DNA of 64,000 bases from Martelella mediterranea DSM 17316 (GTDB lineage Bacteria; Pseudomonadota; Alphaproteobacteria; Rhizobiales; Rhizobiaceae): contig NZ_CP020330.1 in the NCBI RefSeq assembly GCF_002043005.1, positions 1,878,001 through 1,942,000 on the forward strand. Reading direction: 5' to 3'. The notes below the pieces were generated by a model. It saw only the letters and a program-made list of their open reading frames with translations, did no database searches and had not been told where the DNA came from. Position numbers and translations under genes: made by a program. Shown in pieces: positions 50,156 to 57,719 of this stretch (position 1 is the stretch's first letter; each line of letters begins with the position of its first letter).

Positions 50156-50823
50156 CGCTGAAGCTCAAGAAAGGCGGGCTGGTGGTCTCCTGCCAGGCCC
50201 GCGCGGACAATCCGCTCCACGGCGCGTATTTCATGGGCGCGATGGCGTTCGCGGCGCGCGACGGCGGCGCATGCGCCATCCGCGCAAATGGCGTTCTAGA
50301 CGTGCGGGCCGTCAAGGCTGCGGGCCTGCCCGTCATCGGAATCGACAAGCAGTTTTCGGATGCCGTGCCGGTCTATATCACGCCGACGCTTGCAGCCTGC
50401 GATGCGCTTGCCGAGGCGGGAGCCGACATTATCGGCATTGACGCCACGCCGCGCCCGCGCCGGGGCGACGAACCGGCAAGGCTCATCCGCCACATTACCG
50501 AAACGCTTGGCCTCGAGGCCTTTTGCGATATCGCAACGTCCGACGAAGGGGCGGCCGCCGCAGACATGGGCGCAACCTATGTGGCGACAACGCTTTCCGG
50601 CTATACGGATTATTCGGCCCGCAACGACGACATGCCGGACTACGCCCTGATCGAGGCGCTGGTCGCAAGCATCAAGACGCCGGTGGTGGCAGAAGGCCGG
50701 TTCTCGACGCCCGAACGCGCGCGCCGCGCGCTGGATTGCGGCGCTTATGCCGTCGTTGTCGGCACGGCGATTACCAATCCGCGCGAGATCACCCGTGGGT
50801 TTGTCAGGCAGATCGAGGGCTGA
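50152..50823 (+). CDS. nanE: N-acetylmannosamine-6-phosphate 2-epimerase
   Basis: A 223-residue TIM-barrel epimerase that turns ManNAc-6-P into GlcNAc-6-P, an obligate step in sialic-acid and ManNAc use. The family opening GGLVVSCQA...DNPLHG is complete, and IRANGVLDVRAVK, PVIGIDK, ITPT and GAYAVVVGTAITNP follow. The start is GTG at 50152, overlapping the permease stop; the frame is open far upstream but runs across the permease gene out of frame. nanA and nagA are not seen in this window. Confidence 0.92.
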   Translation: MTLKLKKGGLVVSCQARADNPLHGAYFMGAMAFAARDGGACAIRANGVLDVRAVKAAGLPVIGIDKQFSDAVPVYITPTLAACDALAEAGADIIGIDATPRPRRGDEPARLIRHITETLGLEAFCDIATSDEGAAAADMGATYVATTLSGYTDYSARNDDMPDYALIEALVASIKTPVVAEGRFSTPERARRALDCGAYAVVVGTAITNPREITRGFVRQIEG

Positions 50824-50827
50824 GGCC

Positions 50828-51742
50828 ATGGACAGCTATTTCCTGGGCGGCGATATCGGCGGAACGGCGTCGCGGTTTGTCCTTTGCGATCAGGCGGGAA
50901 CGATCGTTCAGCGGGGGGCGGCGGCCGGCGCCACCGGCCACACCTTCAACGCCGAATCCCGCGACAGGCTTGCGGAAAGCATCGCCGCGATTGCCGCGCA
51001 GATCACCAAGCCGGTGGACGCGGCCGTCTTTGGCCTCACCGGGTATGGCCCGCGCGCGCGTGGCGATATCGAGGATATGCTGATTGCTGCGCTGAAGCTG
51101 ACGCGCGCGAAGATTTTCATTTCCGACGATATCGAGCTTGCCTACCGCAGCCTGTTTGCGCTTGGAGAAGGTCACCTCGTTTCTGCCGGAACGGGGTCGA
51201 TTGCCGTTCACCTCGACAGCGAGGGCAGGCTTTTCCGCATTGGCGGGCGTGGCATCCTGATCGACGATGCGGGCTCCGGCGGCTGGATCGGCCTTGCTGC
51301 CGTGCGCGCGCTCTACCGCCGGCTCGACGAGGAGGGCGCGCCGGGCGATATGCACCTGCTCGCCGAAGCGCTTTATGCCGCCATTGGCTCTGACGACTGG
51401 TCGGATATGCGCGCCTATATCTATGCCGGCGACCGCGGGCGCATCGGCGCGCTCGCGCGTTCCGTTGCCGATGCCGCGGAGGATGGCGACGCATGCGCAA
51501 ACGCTATTCTGCGTGAAGCCGGCGCTGAGCTCGCCCGCCTTGGCAACATCCTGATTGCCCGCAACGGCAACCACCCCGTCGCCTTTGTCGGCGGCGTGCT
51601 GAAGCTGCATCCGGTCATCGCCGAGACGATCCGTCAGAGGCTTGCCGGCGAGGCGCGCTTTCCCGCACTCGATCAGGCAGAAGGCGCCGCCCGGCTGGCC
51701 CTTTCCTTTTTTCACGCTGCATCTTCAGGACCTTCCGCCTGA
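50828..51742 (+). CDS. BadF/BadG-type sugar kinase (amino-sugar kinase)
   Basis: A 304-residue ASKHA kinase. Phosphate-1 motif GGDIGGTASRFVL at residues 7-19, connect region GLTGYGPRARGD, phosphate-2 VSAGTGSIAVH, IDDAGSGGWIG and the adenosine motif AFVGGVLKLHP are visible. It belongs to the GlcNAc-kinase-like (BcrAD/BadFG) family, not to ROK. Following nanE by 4 nt, it most likely phosphorylates ManNAc or GlcNAc to supply the epimerase or the pathway after it. It is the last gene of the operon. Confidence 0.88.
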   Translation: MDSYFLGGDIGGTASRFVLCDQAGTIVQRGAAAGATGHTFNAESRDRLAESIAAIAAQITKPVDAAVFGLTGYGPRARGDIEDMLIAALKLTRAKIFISDDIELAYRSLFALGEGHLVSAGTGSIAVHLDSEGRLFRIGGRGILIDDAGSGGWIGLAAVRALYRRLDEEGAPGDMHLLAEALYAAIGSDDWSDMRAYIYAGDRGRIGALARSVADAAEDGDACANAILREAGAELARLGNILIARNGNHPVAFVGGVLKLHPVIAETIRQRLAGEARFPALDQAEGAARLALSFFHAASSGPSA

Positions 51743-51923
51743 ATTCGACTGCCGAAGCTACCTCTTGGAGATGTTTCCGATCTGAGGTCCTGGCCAGATT
51801 TCGCCTCCGTCGTTTTGAGCCGATGGGCCGGATTGTCTTTTGAACCGGAAGCTGTCGTTTCCGGTTTCGAGGATGTGACAGTCGACCCGACGCCAGGGCG
51901 ACGTTACCGGTTCAACACCGATT

Positions 51924-51952
51924 GGAGATCACGATGGCAGCGCAAGCTCAGA
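51924..51952 (+). pseudogene. Remnant of integrase gene start
   Basis: GGAGATCACGATGGCA at 51924-51939, followed by CGCAAGCTCAGA at 51941-51952, repeats the ribosome-binding site and first codons of the island integrase (33352-33386) with a 6-nt deletion. The frame stops soon after. It is in the plus orientation and upstream of a second fragment at 53831. Confidence 0.65.
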
Positions 51953-51965
51953 AGAGGTTGGCGTA

Positions 51966-53414
51966 TCAATAAAGCCGTTCCACAGCCGTCCAAAAGCCTG
52001 GTTTTCTGCCGTGATCGCGCTGCAGTTTTTCTAAATAGGCATGGTGCGGCTCGCATGGGCCGAAATCGTCGATCTGCAATGCAAGGGTCTCGCACGTCAT
52101 CAGGTGCCCAGCTGCATGCTTGTAGCGGCTGGAACGGGCGTTCTTCAGGCTGAAGTCGATCATGGCTCTAAGAAGCAGCGTCGCCGCAAGCGGGTATTTT
52201 TCCTTCAGCGTTTCGCTGACCGGCGTCAGAAGCTCGTAATAATTGCCGTCGATCTCGGTATATCGAGCCAGAATGAGCGCATTAGCTTCGCGAAGCGCAG
52301 GCCATTCCATGAAGAACAGCAGAGCTTGATGGACGCTTGGATAGTCCACGACCCATGCCAGCGCCTTTTCCTCGGCCTCCATGTCATCGAAATCCGGCAA
52401 GCGTTTCAGATAGTCGCGGAGATGCTGCTGTTCGAGCGAGGCTTCGAAGCACGCCCATCTGAACCGTTGCGCCTCATTGGCCCTATCCAGCGCCTCAAGC
52501 GCATCGGCTCGCGTCTGCTCCCATTCCAGAACCGGGAAGGACCGGTCTTTCTCCGGGGCGGCCTGATCGAGCCGCTTCAGCGCTTCTCCCGCTCGATTAA
52601 CCTTCAGCAGCCGCTCTGCCATCCTCGCGGCAATCATCGGTGACTTTAGGGCCTGCTCGGTTTGTAGCGCGATATAGGCATCGACATCACCCTCAGCATC
52701 GGCAATGGCCTCAAGAGCGATGCGGGCCGACAGATCATCGTGACGGCTATAGACCTCGTCCTCGTAAATCGGTCCGTTCTGGCTCATGCCGATGATCCGG
52801 CCGTCACGTCGGGGCTTTTCCTTTCTGGCCTCGTCGAGCCATTGGGTCGACAGGTCTTTCAGACGCACTAGTCCATCAGTTTCGAGCGCCGGTATCATCT
52901 CTTCGATTAGCGGGTCATATTGACCGTAGCCATTGTCCTGCAGCGCCTGAAATACCTTTTCGGCCAATGCTTCCGGGGAGGTTTTTGATGCCTTTGCGAT
53001 GCGTCCGGCATCGACACAGGCGGCATGAAAGCTCTCAACCAGCGAACCGCTGCCATCATCCGAGCGTGCAAAGATAGAGTCTGCGAGGTGCAGAAATCGC
53101 CAGATCAGTTCGAGCGCTTCGTCAGGGTCTGCCGGTTCGAGCTTCTCGACGATGGCCGAGCGCTGGGTTTCGAGGTCCGACTTCAGCTTTTTGACCTTCC
53201 TCCAGTCGATGAAGCTGCGGGCGCGCTGAATACGGGTGAGATGTTTCCGAATTTCTCGGGCCACCTCGCCACTGCTTTGTTCCCCAGCCAGTTCCAGGCG
53301 CAGTCGCCGTTTGTGAGCAGCACTTCCGGTGGAGATTTCGATCAGAAGCTCCGCCAGCCGCTTCGCCCCCAGCGCTTCCAGGTTCTTCGCGTTGAGCGTT
53401 GTTTTCTTGGCCAT
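51966..53414 (-). CDS. DUF6880 family protein
   Basis: A 482-residue soluble, mostly helical protein starting MAKKTTLNAKNLEALGAKRLAELLIEIS. The rest looks like TPR/HEAT-like helical repeats (ADPDEALELIWRFLHLADSIF, RWACFEASLEQQHLRDYLKRL split at loops). I place it in the DUF6880 family by its N-terminal block; the function is unknown. It lies between two fragments of a dead integrase, on the opposite strand, which suggests it came with a mobile element. The start has a good GGAGG-rich upstream sequence. Confidence 0.75.
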   Translation of the reverse strand: MAKKTTLNAKNLEALGAKRLAELLIEISTGSAAHKRRLRLELAGEQSSGEVAREIRKHLTRIQRARSFIDWRKVKKLKSDLETQRSAIVEKLEPADPDEALELIWRFLHLADSIFARSDDGSGSLVESFHAACVDAGRIAKASKTSPEALAEKVFQALQDNGYGQYDPLIEEMIPALETDGLVRLKDLSTQWLDEARKEKPRRDGRIIGMSQNGPIYEDEVYSRHDDLSARIALEAIADAEGDVDAYIALQTEQALKSPMIAARMAERLLKVNRAGEALKRLDQAAPEKDRSFPVLEWEQTRADALEALDRANEAQRFRWACFEASLEQQHLRDYLKRLPDFDDMEAEEKALAWVVDYPSVHQALLFFMEWPALREANALILARYTEIDGNYYELLTPVSETLKEKYPLAATLLLRAMIDFSLKNARSSRYKHAAGHLMTCETLALQIDDFGPCEPHHAYLEKLQRDHGRKPGFWTAVERLY

Positions 53415-53960
53415 GCGCCAGCCTCCTTCATGTCCGTGTGCACGCTATACCGCAGGCGACAACAGACCAAGACCGCCGCCGTGTTGTGCCGGGATAATCC
53501 TTGGCCCTGCCCGTAACCTGATCAGACGTTCAACCAGGACAAAGCTCGGGCGGTCGTTGAGAGCTTCAGCGTCGCACTGGTTCTGTCACCGCGGGGATCT
53601 TCACATGCTTGCGCCATTCATGGCGGAATCCGTAGCAGGTAGCCAGAGCGTTCAAACGCTTCTGTCTGGCGCGGATGTTGCGAAGTGAGGCGGTGCGTCC
53701 GAGGTAAGATGTTACAATCTGGTCGCTTCGCACGCCGACCTCAAGGCGATCGAGTTCACGCTGAACGCGGTTGATTGCTTCTGGCTGCTCAGCAAGCGAG
53801 AGGCACGCAAAAGCTTTATGCGACGGAACGCGAAGCCCAAGTCGACAGGTTCGATGGGCCCGTTGCCGTCACTCTGAATTGCAGACTGTTCCGTCATGAT
53901 AGTCCTTCCTTCAGTCATGAAATGATGAGGGAAGGCTAGGCGGCGTGGTCAGCGCGCTCA
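53415..53960. other. Gene-poor scar with integrase remnant
   Basis: About 545 nt with only short, motif-free open frames on both strands. It contains a 23-nt exact match to the island integrase (53831-53853). It looks like the decayed right side of an old insertion. Confidence 0.5.
53831..53853 (+). pseudogene. Remnant of integrase gene, internal part
   Basis: Twenty-three bases match the island integrase at 33481-33503 exactly (codons about 40-47). It has the same orientation and correct order relative to the start fragment at 51924, with the DUF6880 gene between them, so one integrase gene seems to have been broken up here. Confidence 0.65.
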
Positions 53961-53974
53961 TTGACGGCCATCAA
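53961..53974. promoter_or_regulatory. Near-consensus FNR/FixK box
   Basis: TTGAC-GGCC-ATCAA, one base from the TTGAT-N4-ATCAA consensus of FNR/FixK/Anr regulators, lies 162 nt before the BON gene. Confidence 0.45.
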
Positions 53975-54038
53975 CAATTCGGGGTTTCCGTGGTCTCGGT
54001 ATAATTGGCGAAAAGTCGTCGGCCATGGCCTGCTCCCG

Positions 54039-54052
54039 TTGATGGCTATCAA
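54039..54052. promoter_or_regulatory. Perfect FNR/FixK box upstream of the BON gene
   Basis: TTGAT-GGCT-ATCAA matches the FNR/FixK consensus exactly and ends 70 nt before the BON gene start, a usual distance for an activating site near -41.5. Confidence 0.75.
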
Positions 54053-54122
54053 TGACCCGCCGCCCTCTCGCGCTCACGTTTGCGGTCCCAGGAATCCAAC
54101 GGAATTCCTCAGGGAGGTTGTC

Positions 54123-54770
54123 ATGCAGGACAAGACATTGCGCCAGAACATAATCGATGAACTGGAATTCGAACCCAGCATTGACGCGGCGGATATCGGC
54201 GTAGCGGTGGAAAACGGCGTCGTCACCCTGACCGGTCATGTTCCTGCCTACACACAGAAGACGACGATCGAAGCGACTGTCCGGCGGATCCGGGGCGTGC
54301 GCGGCATTGCCGAGGAGATCGAGGTCCGTCCAAGGGGCTCTCATGTCACCGCCGATGACGTGGTTGCCCAGCGGGCGGTCAATGCCCTGAAATGGCACGA
54401 GATCGTTCCCGACGAAAAGCTTCAGGTGACCGTCAGCAAAGGCTGGTTGACGCTGACCGGGGCGGTGGAGTGGCAGTATCAACGCGATGCGGCGATGCAC
54501 GCGATAAAGGGGCTTGCAGGCATAACCGGGATCAGTAACCTGATCGAAGTCGTGCCGAAGGTTTCCGCTCCTGACGTCAAGAAACGCATCGAGGACGCGT
54601 TCAAGCGGGATGCGGAAATCGAAGCCGATGCGATCAAGGTTCACGTTCAGGATGGCAAGGTCACGCTTGAAGGCAAGGTGAAGGCCTATCGCGAGCGTCA
54701 GGCCGCGGAGCGTGCGGCATGGTCGGCAGCGGGCGTCCGACACGTCGATGACCGCATCACGGTTCTTTAG
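54123..54770 (+). CDS. BON domain protein (three BON repeats)
   Basis: A 215-residue protein made of three BON domains (about 2-68, 76-145 and 147-215), each with the pattern I-x-V-x-V-x-N/D-G-x-V-T-L-x-G (VENGVVTLTGHV, VSKGWLTLTGAV, VQDGKVTLEGKV). No signal peptide is seen, so it is probably cytoplasmic or membrane-associated. Relatives are common in stress or low-oxygen clusters of rhizobia, but their molecular role is not known. AGGGAGGTT precedes the ATG. A perfect FNR box lies upstream, and the Zn-dehydrogenase gene follows by 47 nt. Confidence 0.9.
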   Translation: MQDKTLRQNIIDELEFEPSIDAADIGVAVENGVVTLTGHVPAYTQKTTIEATVRRIRGVRGIAEEIEVRPRGSHVTADDVVAQRAVNALKWHEIVPDEKLQVTVSKGWLTLTGAVEWQYQRDAAMHAIKGLAGITGISNLIEVVPKVSAPDVKKRIEDAFKRDAEIEADAIKVHVQDGKVTLEGKVKAYRERQAAERAAWSAAGVRHVDDRITVL

Positions 54771-54817
54771 GACATTCCGGGCTGGCAGCAGTGTCGGTCC
54801 GTTATCGGAGCGATGAC

Positions 54818-55801
54818 ATGAAGGCTATGGTTCTGCGGACCTTGCGAACGCCGCTGGCTCTGGAGGAGAGGCCCGACCCTGTTCCCGGCGCGGGCGAGGT
54901 GAGCGTCAGGGTCGAAGCCTGCGCCGTCTGCAGGACCGACCTGCATGTCGTCGACGGCGATCTGCCGGAGGTGCGGCTACCGGTGATCCCCGGCCACGAG
55001 ATCGTCGGGATCGTCGAACGGCTCGGCGACGGCGTGACCTCGCTCGCGATCGGGCAGAGGGTCGGCATTCCCTGGCTCGGGCACACATGCGGCCATTGCG
55101 CCTATTGCCTGGAAGACAGTGAAAACCTCTGTGATCATCCGCAGTTTACCGGCTGCACGCGGGATGGCGGGTTTGCCACGCATGTGATTGCCGCAGCCGA
55201 TTTCACCTTTCCCATGGAGGGGTTCGACGATCCGGCGGCCGCGGCCCCGCTGATGTGCGCCGGCCTGATCGGGTGGCGGTCGCTGAAGATGGCGGGCGAG
55301 GGCAAGCGCATCGGGCTTTATGGCTTCGGCGCGGCGGCGCATATCCTCGCGCAGGTGCTCGCCTGGCAGGGCCGCGAGGTCTATGCGTTTACACGCGCCG
55401 GCGATCGCGCCAGCCAGGACCATGCGCGGCGCCTCGGCGCCACCTGGGCCGGGGCGTCGGAAGACAAGCCGCCGCAGGCGCTCGACGCTGCCATCATCTT
55501 CGCGCCGGTGGGCGAACTCGTGCCGCTCGCGCTCCGCGCCACCCGAAAGGGCGGCAGGGTTGTCTGCGGCGGCATTCATATGAGCGATATTCCGGCCTTT
55601 CCCTATCGCCTGCTTTGGGAGGAAAGGCATATATTGTCGGTGGCCAACCTCACCCGGCAGGACGGACATGAGTTTCTGAAGATCGCGCAGGCCGCCCGCA
55701 TTTCCACCACCATCAAGCGCTATCCGCTCGAAGCGGCCAACCGCGCCCTCGATGATCTGCGGCATGGTCGGTTTCAGGGGGCTGCGGTTCTTGTTCCCTG
55801 A
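54818..55801 (+). CDS. Zinc-dependent alcohol dehydrogenase
   Basis: A 327-residue medium-chain dehydrogenase. Catalytic zinc ligands are Cys in ACAVCRTDLH and His in PGHEIVG. The structural zinc site is complete in CGHCAYCLEDSENLC. The Rossmann loop GLYGFGAAAH lacks the usual GxGxxG spacing only slightly. It resembles AdhP-like enzymes that oxidise or reduce alcohols and aldehydes with NAD(H). CGGAGCGATGAC precedes the start; the open frame begins 9 codons earlier. It is likely in one transcript with the BON gene under FNR-type control. Confidence 0.9.
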   Translation: MKAMVLRTLRTPLALEERPDPVPGAGEVSVRVEACAVCRTDLHVVDGDLPEVRLPVIPGHEIVGIVERLGDGVTSLAIGQRVGIPWLGHTCGHCAYCLEDSENLCDHPQFTGCTRDGGFATHVIAAADFTFPMEGFDDPAAAAPLMCAGLIGWRSLKMAGEGKRIGLYGFGAAAHILAQVLAWQGREVYAFTRAGDRASQDHARRLGATWAGASEDKPPQALDAAIIFAPVGELVPLALRATRKGGRVVCGGIHMSDIPAFPYRLLWEERHILSVANLTRQDGHEFLKIAQAARISTTIKRYPLEAANRALDDLRHGRFQGAAVLVP

Positions 55802-55819
55802 CCGGCGTCATCTCGTTTG

Positions 55820-55833
55820 TTGATAATGATCAA
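55820..55833. promoter_or_regulatory. Perfect FNR/FixK box upstream of usp
   Basis: TTGAT-AATG-ATCAA matches the consensus exactly and ends 59 nt before the universal stress protein start, 18 nt after the dehydrogenase stop. It suggests oxygen-controlled transcription of usp. Confidence 0.75.
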
Positions 55834-55892
55834 TGCCCTTTGCGACAGCCCGTGATCGACTGTCACCAATAAAGGCAACAAGGGAGACCGAC

Positions 55893-56723
55893 ATGGTCAA
55901 GGATTTGTGTGTGCATCTCGATGGCGGCGATGGCGACAAGGACCGCCTTGAAGCCGCGCGTCAGATCGCGGTGATGTTCGACGCCCATCTTTCCGGCGTC
56001 TTCGTCAATCGTCTGCCCGACATGCCGGCGGCGGAGATTTACAGCTATTCGGCGTCCGCTCTCGATGACATGCAAAGACAGGCACGGGAGAAGGGTGACA
56101 GGATTGCCGCTGCGCTGGAAGGCCTGCTTTCCGGCCTCGACGTCCGGAACGAGCTGCGTCGTTTCGATGTGCTCTCGTCCCGGTGGCAGCAAACCTTCCT
56201 GGCCGAGGCGCGGCTCTACGACCTGTTCGTCTCGACGCTGCCGCAGGAGGACGATCACGAGACAATGGCGCTGGTGGAATCCGTGCTGTTCGGTGCCGGG
56301 CACTCGGTCTTGCTGGTGTCGCCGAAATGCATCTCCGCCCTTGATTTCTCGACCATCGTGCTCGGCTGGCGCAACACGCGGGAGGCCGCGCGGGCGGTCG
56401 ACGAGGCCCTGCCGTTCCTCAAACGGGCCGATCGCGTGTCGGTCTGCATGATTGGCGATGACGAACTGGGCCGGATCGAGCGGGTCACCCAGGGCAATGA
56501 CATCGCCCGCCATCTCGACCGCCACGGGGTCTCGGTCGAACTCAATCCCCTGCCGGAGGGCAAGGGCGTGGGCGCCACCCTGCTCGACGAGGCCGATCTG
56601 CTGAATGCCGGCCTGATCGTCATGGGCGGCTACGGCCATACCCGCCTGCGCGAGTGGGTGCTCGGCGGCGCTACGCGGGAAATCCTGAAGAGATCGGAAG
56701 TCCCCGTTCTGATGGGGCACTGA
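55893..56723 (+). CDS. Universal stress protein, tandem UspA domains
   Basis: A 276-residue protein with two UspA-like domains. The second ends in the ATP-binding motif GGYGHTRLREWVLGGATREIL (GxxGHxRxx) with VPVLMGH; the first is less conserved. AGGGAG precedes ATG 55893, and the open frame extends 20 codons upstream. Such double-domain Usps occur with BON proteins and dehydrogenases in FNR/DosR-like low-oxygen regulons. It is downstream of a perfect FNR box, and a decayed P-type ATPase follows. Confidence 0.92.
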   Translation: MVKDLCVHLDGGDGDKDRLEAARQIAVMFDAHLSGVFVNRLPDMPAAEIYSYSASALDDMQRQAREKGDRIAAALEGLLSGLDVRNELRRFDVLSSRWQQTFLAEARLYDLFVSTLPQEDDHETMALVESVLFGAGHSVLLVSPKCISALDFSTIVLGWRNTREAARAVDEALPFLKRADRVSVCMIGDDELGRIERVTQGNDIARHLDRHGVSVELNPLPEGKGVGATLLDEADLLNAGLIVMGGYGHTRLREWVLGGATREILKRSEVPVLMGH

Positions 56724-56829
56724 CGCAGCCCGTTAACGGGTCGCATTCGGACTTCCACCAATGGGACTGGCCGTGGCGGATGTCGCGGCCGGGCGAAATT
56801 TGCGGCATAGATCGCGAGGCACACCATGA

Positions 56830-57429
56830 CGGGTCCCAAGCCATGCCGCGCGGGTTCGCCGTGGCGGGTACGTACGGCTCGTGCCTGCCGAGAGCCTCGT
56901 GCCGGGCGATATCCTTCTGGTGGAGGCCGGTGACAGGCTGTCGGCGGATCTGCGGTTGATCGAGGCCGTGAACCTGACGGCGGACGACGCCGCCCTGACC
57001 GGTGAATCCCTCCCGACGGACAAGGGCGTGGCGCCGGTCGAACGCGACGCGCGGATCGGTGACCGCCATTCAATGCTCTACAAGGGGACCGTCGTTGCCT
57101 CCGGCAGTGGCATCGGTCTTGTCGTTGGGACGGGACTTTCCACGGAACTCGGCCGCATATCGCAACTGATCGCCAAAGCCGAAACCGGGCGTTCTCCGCT
57201 GGAAAAACGGCTTTCACGGCTCTCCGGTCAACTGATCTGGATCATCCTTGCGACTGCCGTACTCGTTGCGGTTGCCGGCATTATCTCGGGCAAGGACCCC
57301 ATGCTGATGGTCGAGGCCGCGATCGCTTTGGCCGTGGCCGCCATACCGGAAGGGCTGCCGATCGTCGCAACATTGGTGCTTGCGCGCGGAATGAGCCCTT
57401 TGACGATTTCCCCTGAAAGCAGGAGGTAG
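56830..57429 (+). pseudogene. Truncated P-type cation ATPase
   Basis: About 190 residues of a P2-type ATPase, from the actuator domain (SLVPGDILLVEAGDRLSADLRLIE, split at the loop; the TGES motif is in ALTGESLP) to the fourth membrane helix AIPEGLPIVATLVLARGM. An in-frame stop precedes it, the first two helices are missing, and after ARGM the frame runs into unrelated sequence and stops, so the phosphorylation (DKTGT) and ATP domains are lost. It cannot pump ions. It once belonged to the stress cluster with usp. Confidence 0.85.
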
Positions 57430-57458
57430 AAGGCGGCGGGCACCCAGACCGCGCTCAA
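57389..57458 (-). pseudogene. Possible remnant of an AI-2E-family transporter
   Basis: On the minus strand about 23 residues read SAVWVPAAFYLLLSGEIVKGL, resembling the conserved WVPAAIYLL..G.WGKA block of AI-2E/PerM transporters. It stops exactly where the ATPase similarity on the other strand ends, so a deletion may have joined two dead genes. Short and uncertain. Confidence 0.4.
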
Positions 57459-57719
57459 CGAGAAAGCGCAGGTTCATCATGTCGACGGACTTCAGTAATC
57501 TTCCAGCGGATTGGTCTTCAACAACCCTGCCCCTAACTAAAGTCGCCTATAGCTATGAAATCCAGCTACACCAGGCTGCGGGAAGCGATCTCAGATTTAG
57601 GTGGCCCACGATGCGTTTGTCGTCACTTAAGCTTGACCAACCGGCTTGCGACCATCCAAGTTGGTTGAGTCGGTTTTTCGCCTGAGGCTCAAAGGTTGAC
57701 CGCTGTACAAACTGGAGGA

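Noticed and set aside
53712..53918. A 68-codon minus-strand frame after the DUF6880 gene
   Set aside because: It reads through the antisense of the integrase fragment and has no recognisable domain.
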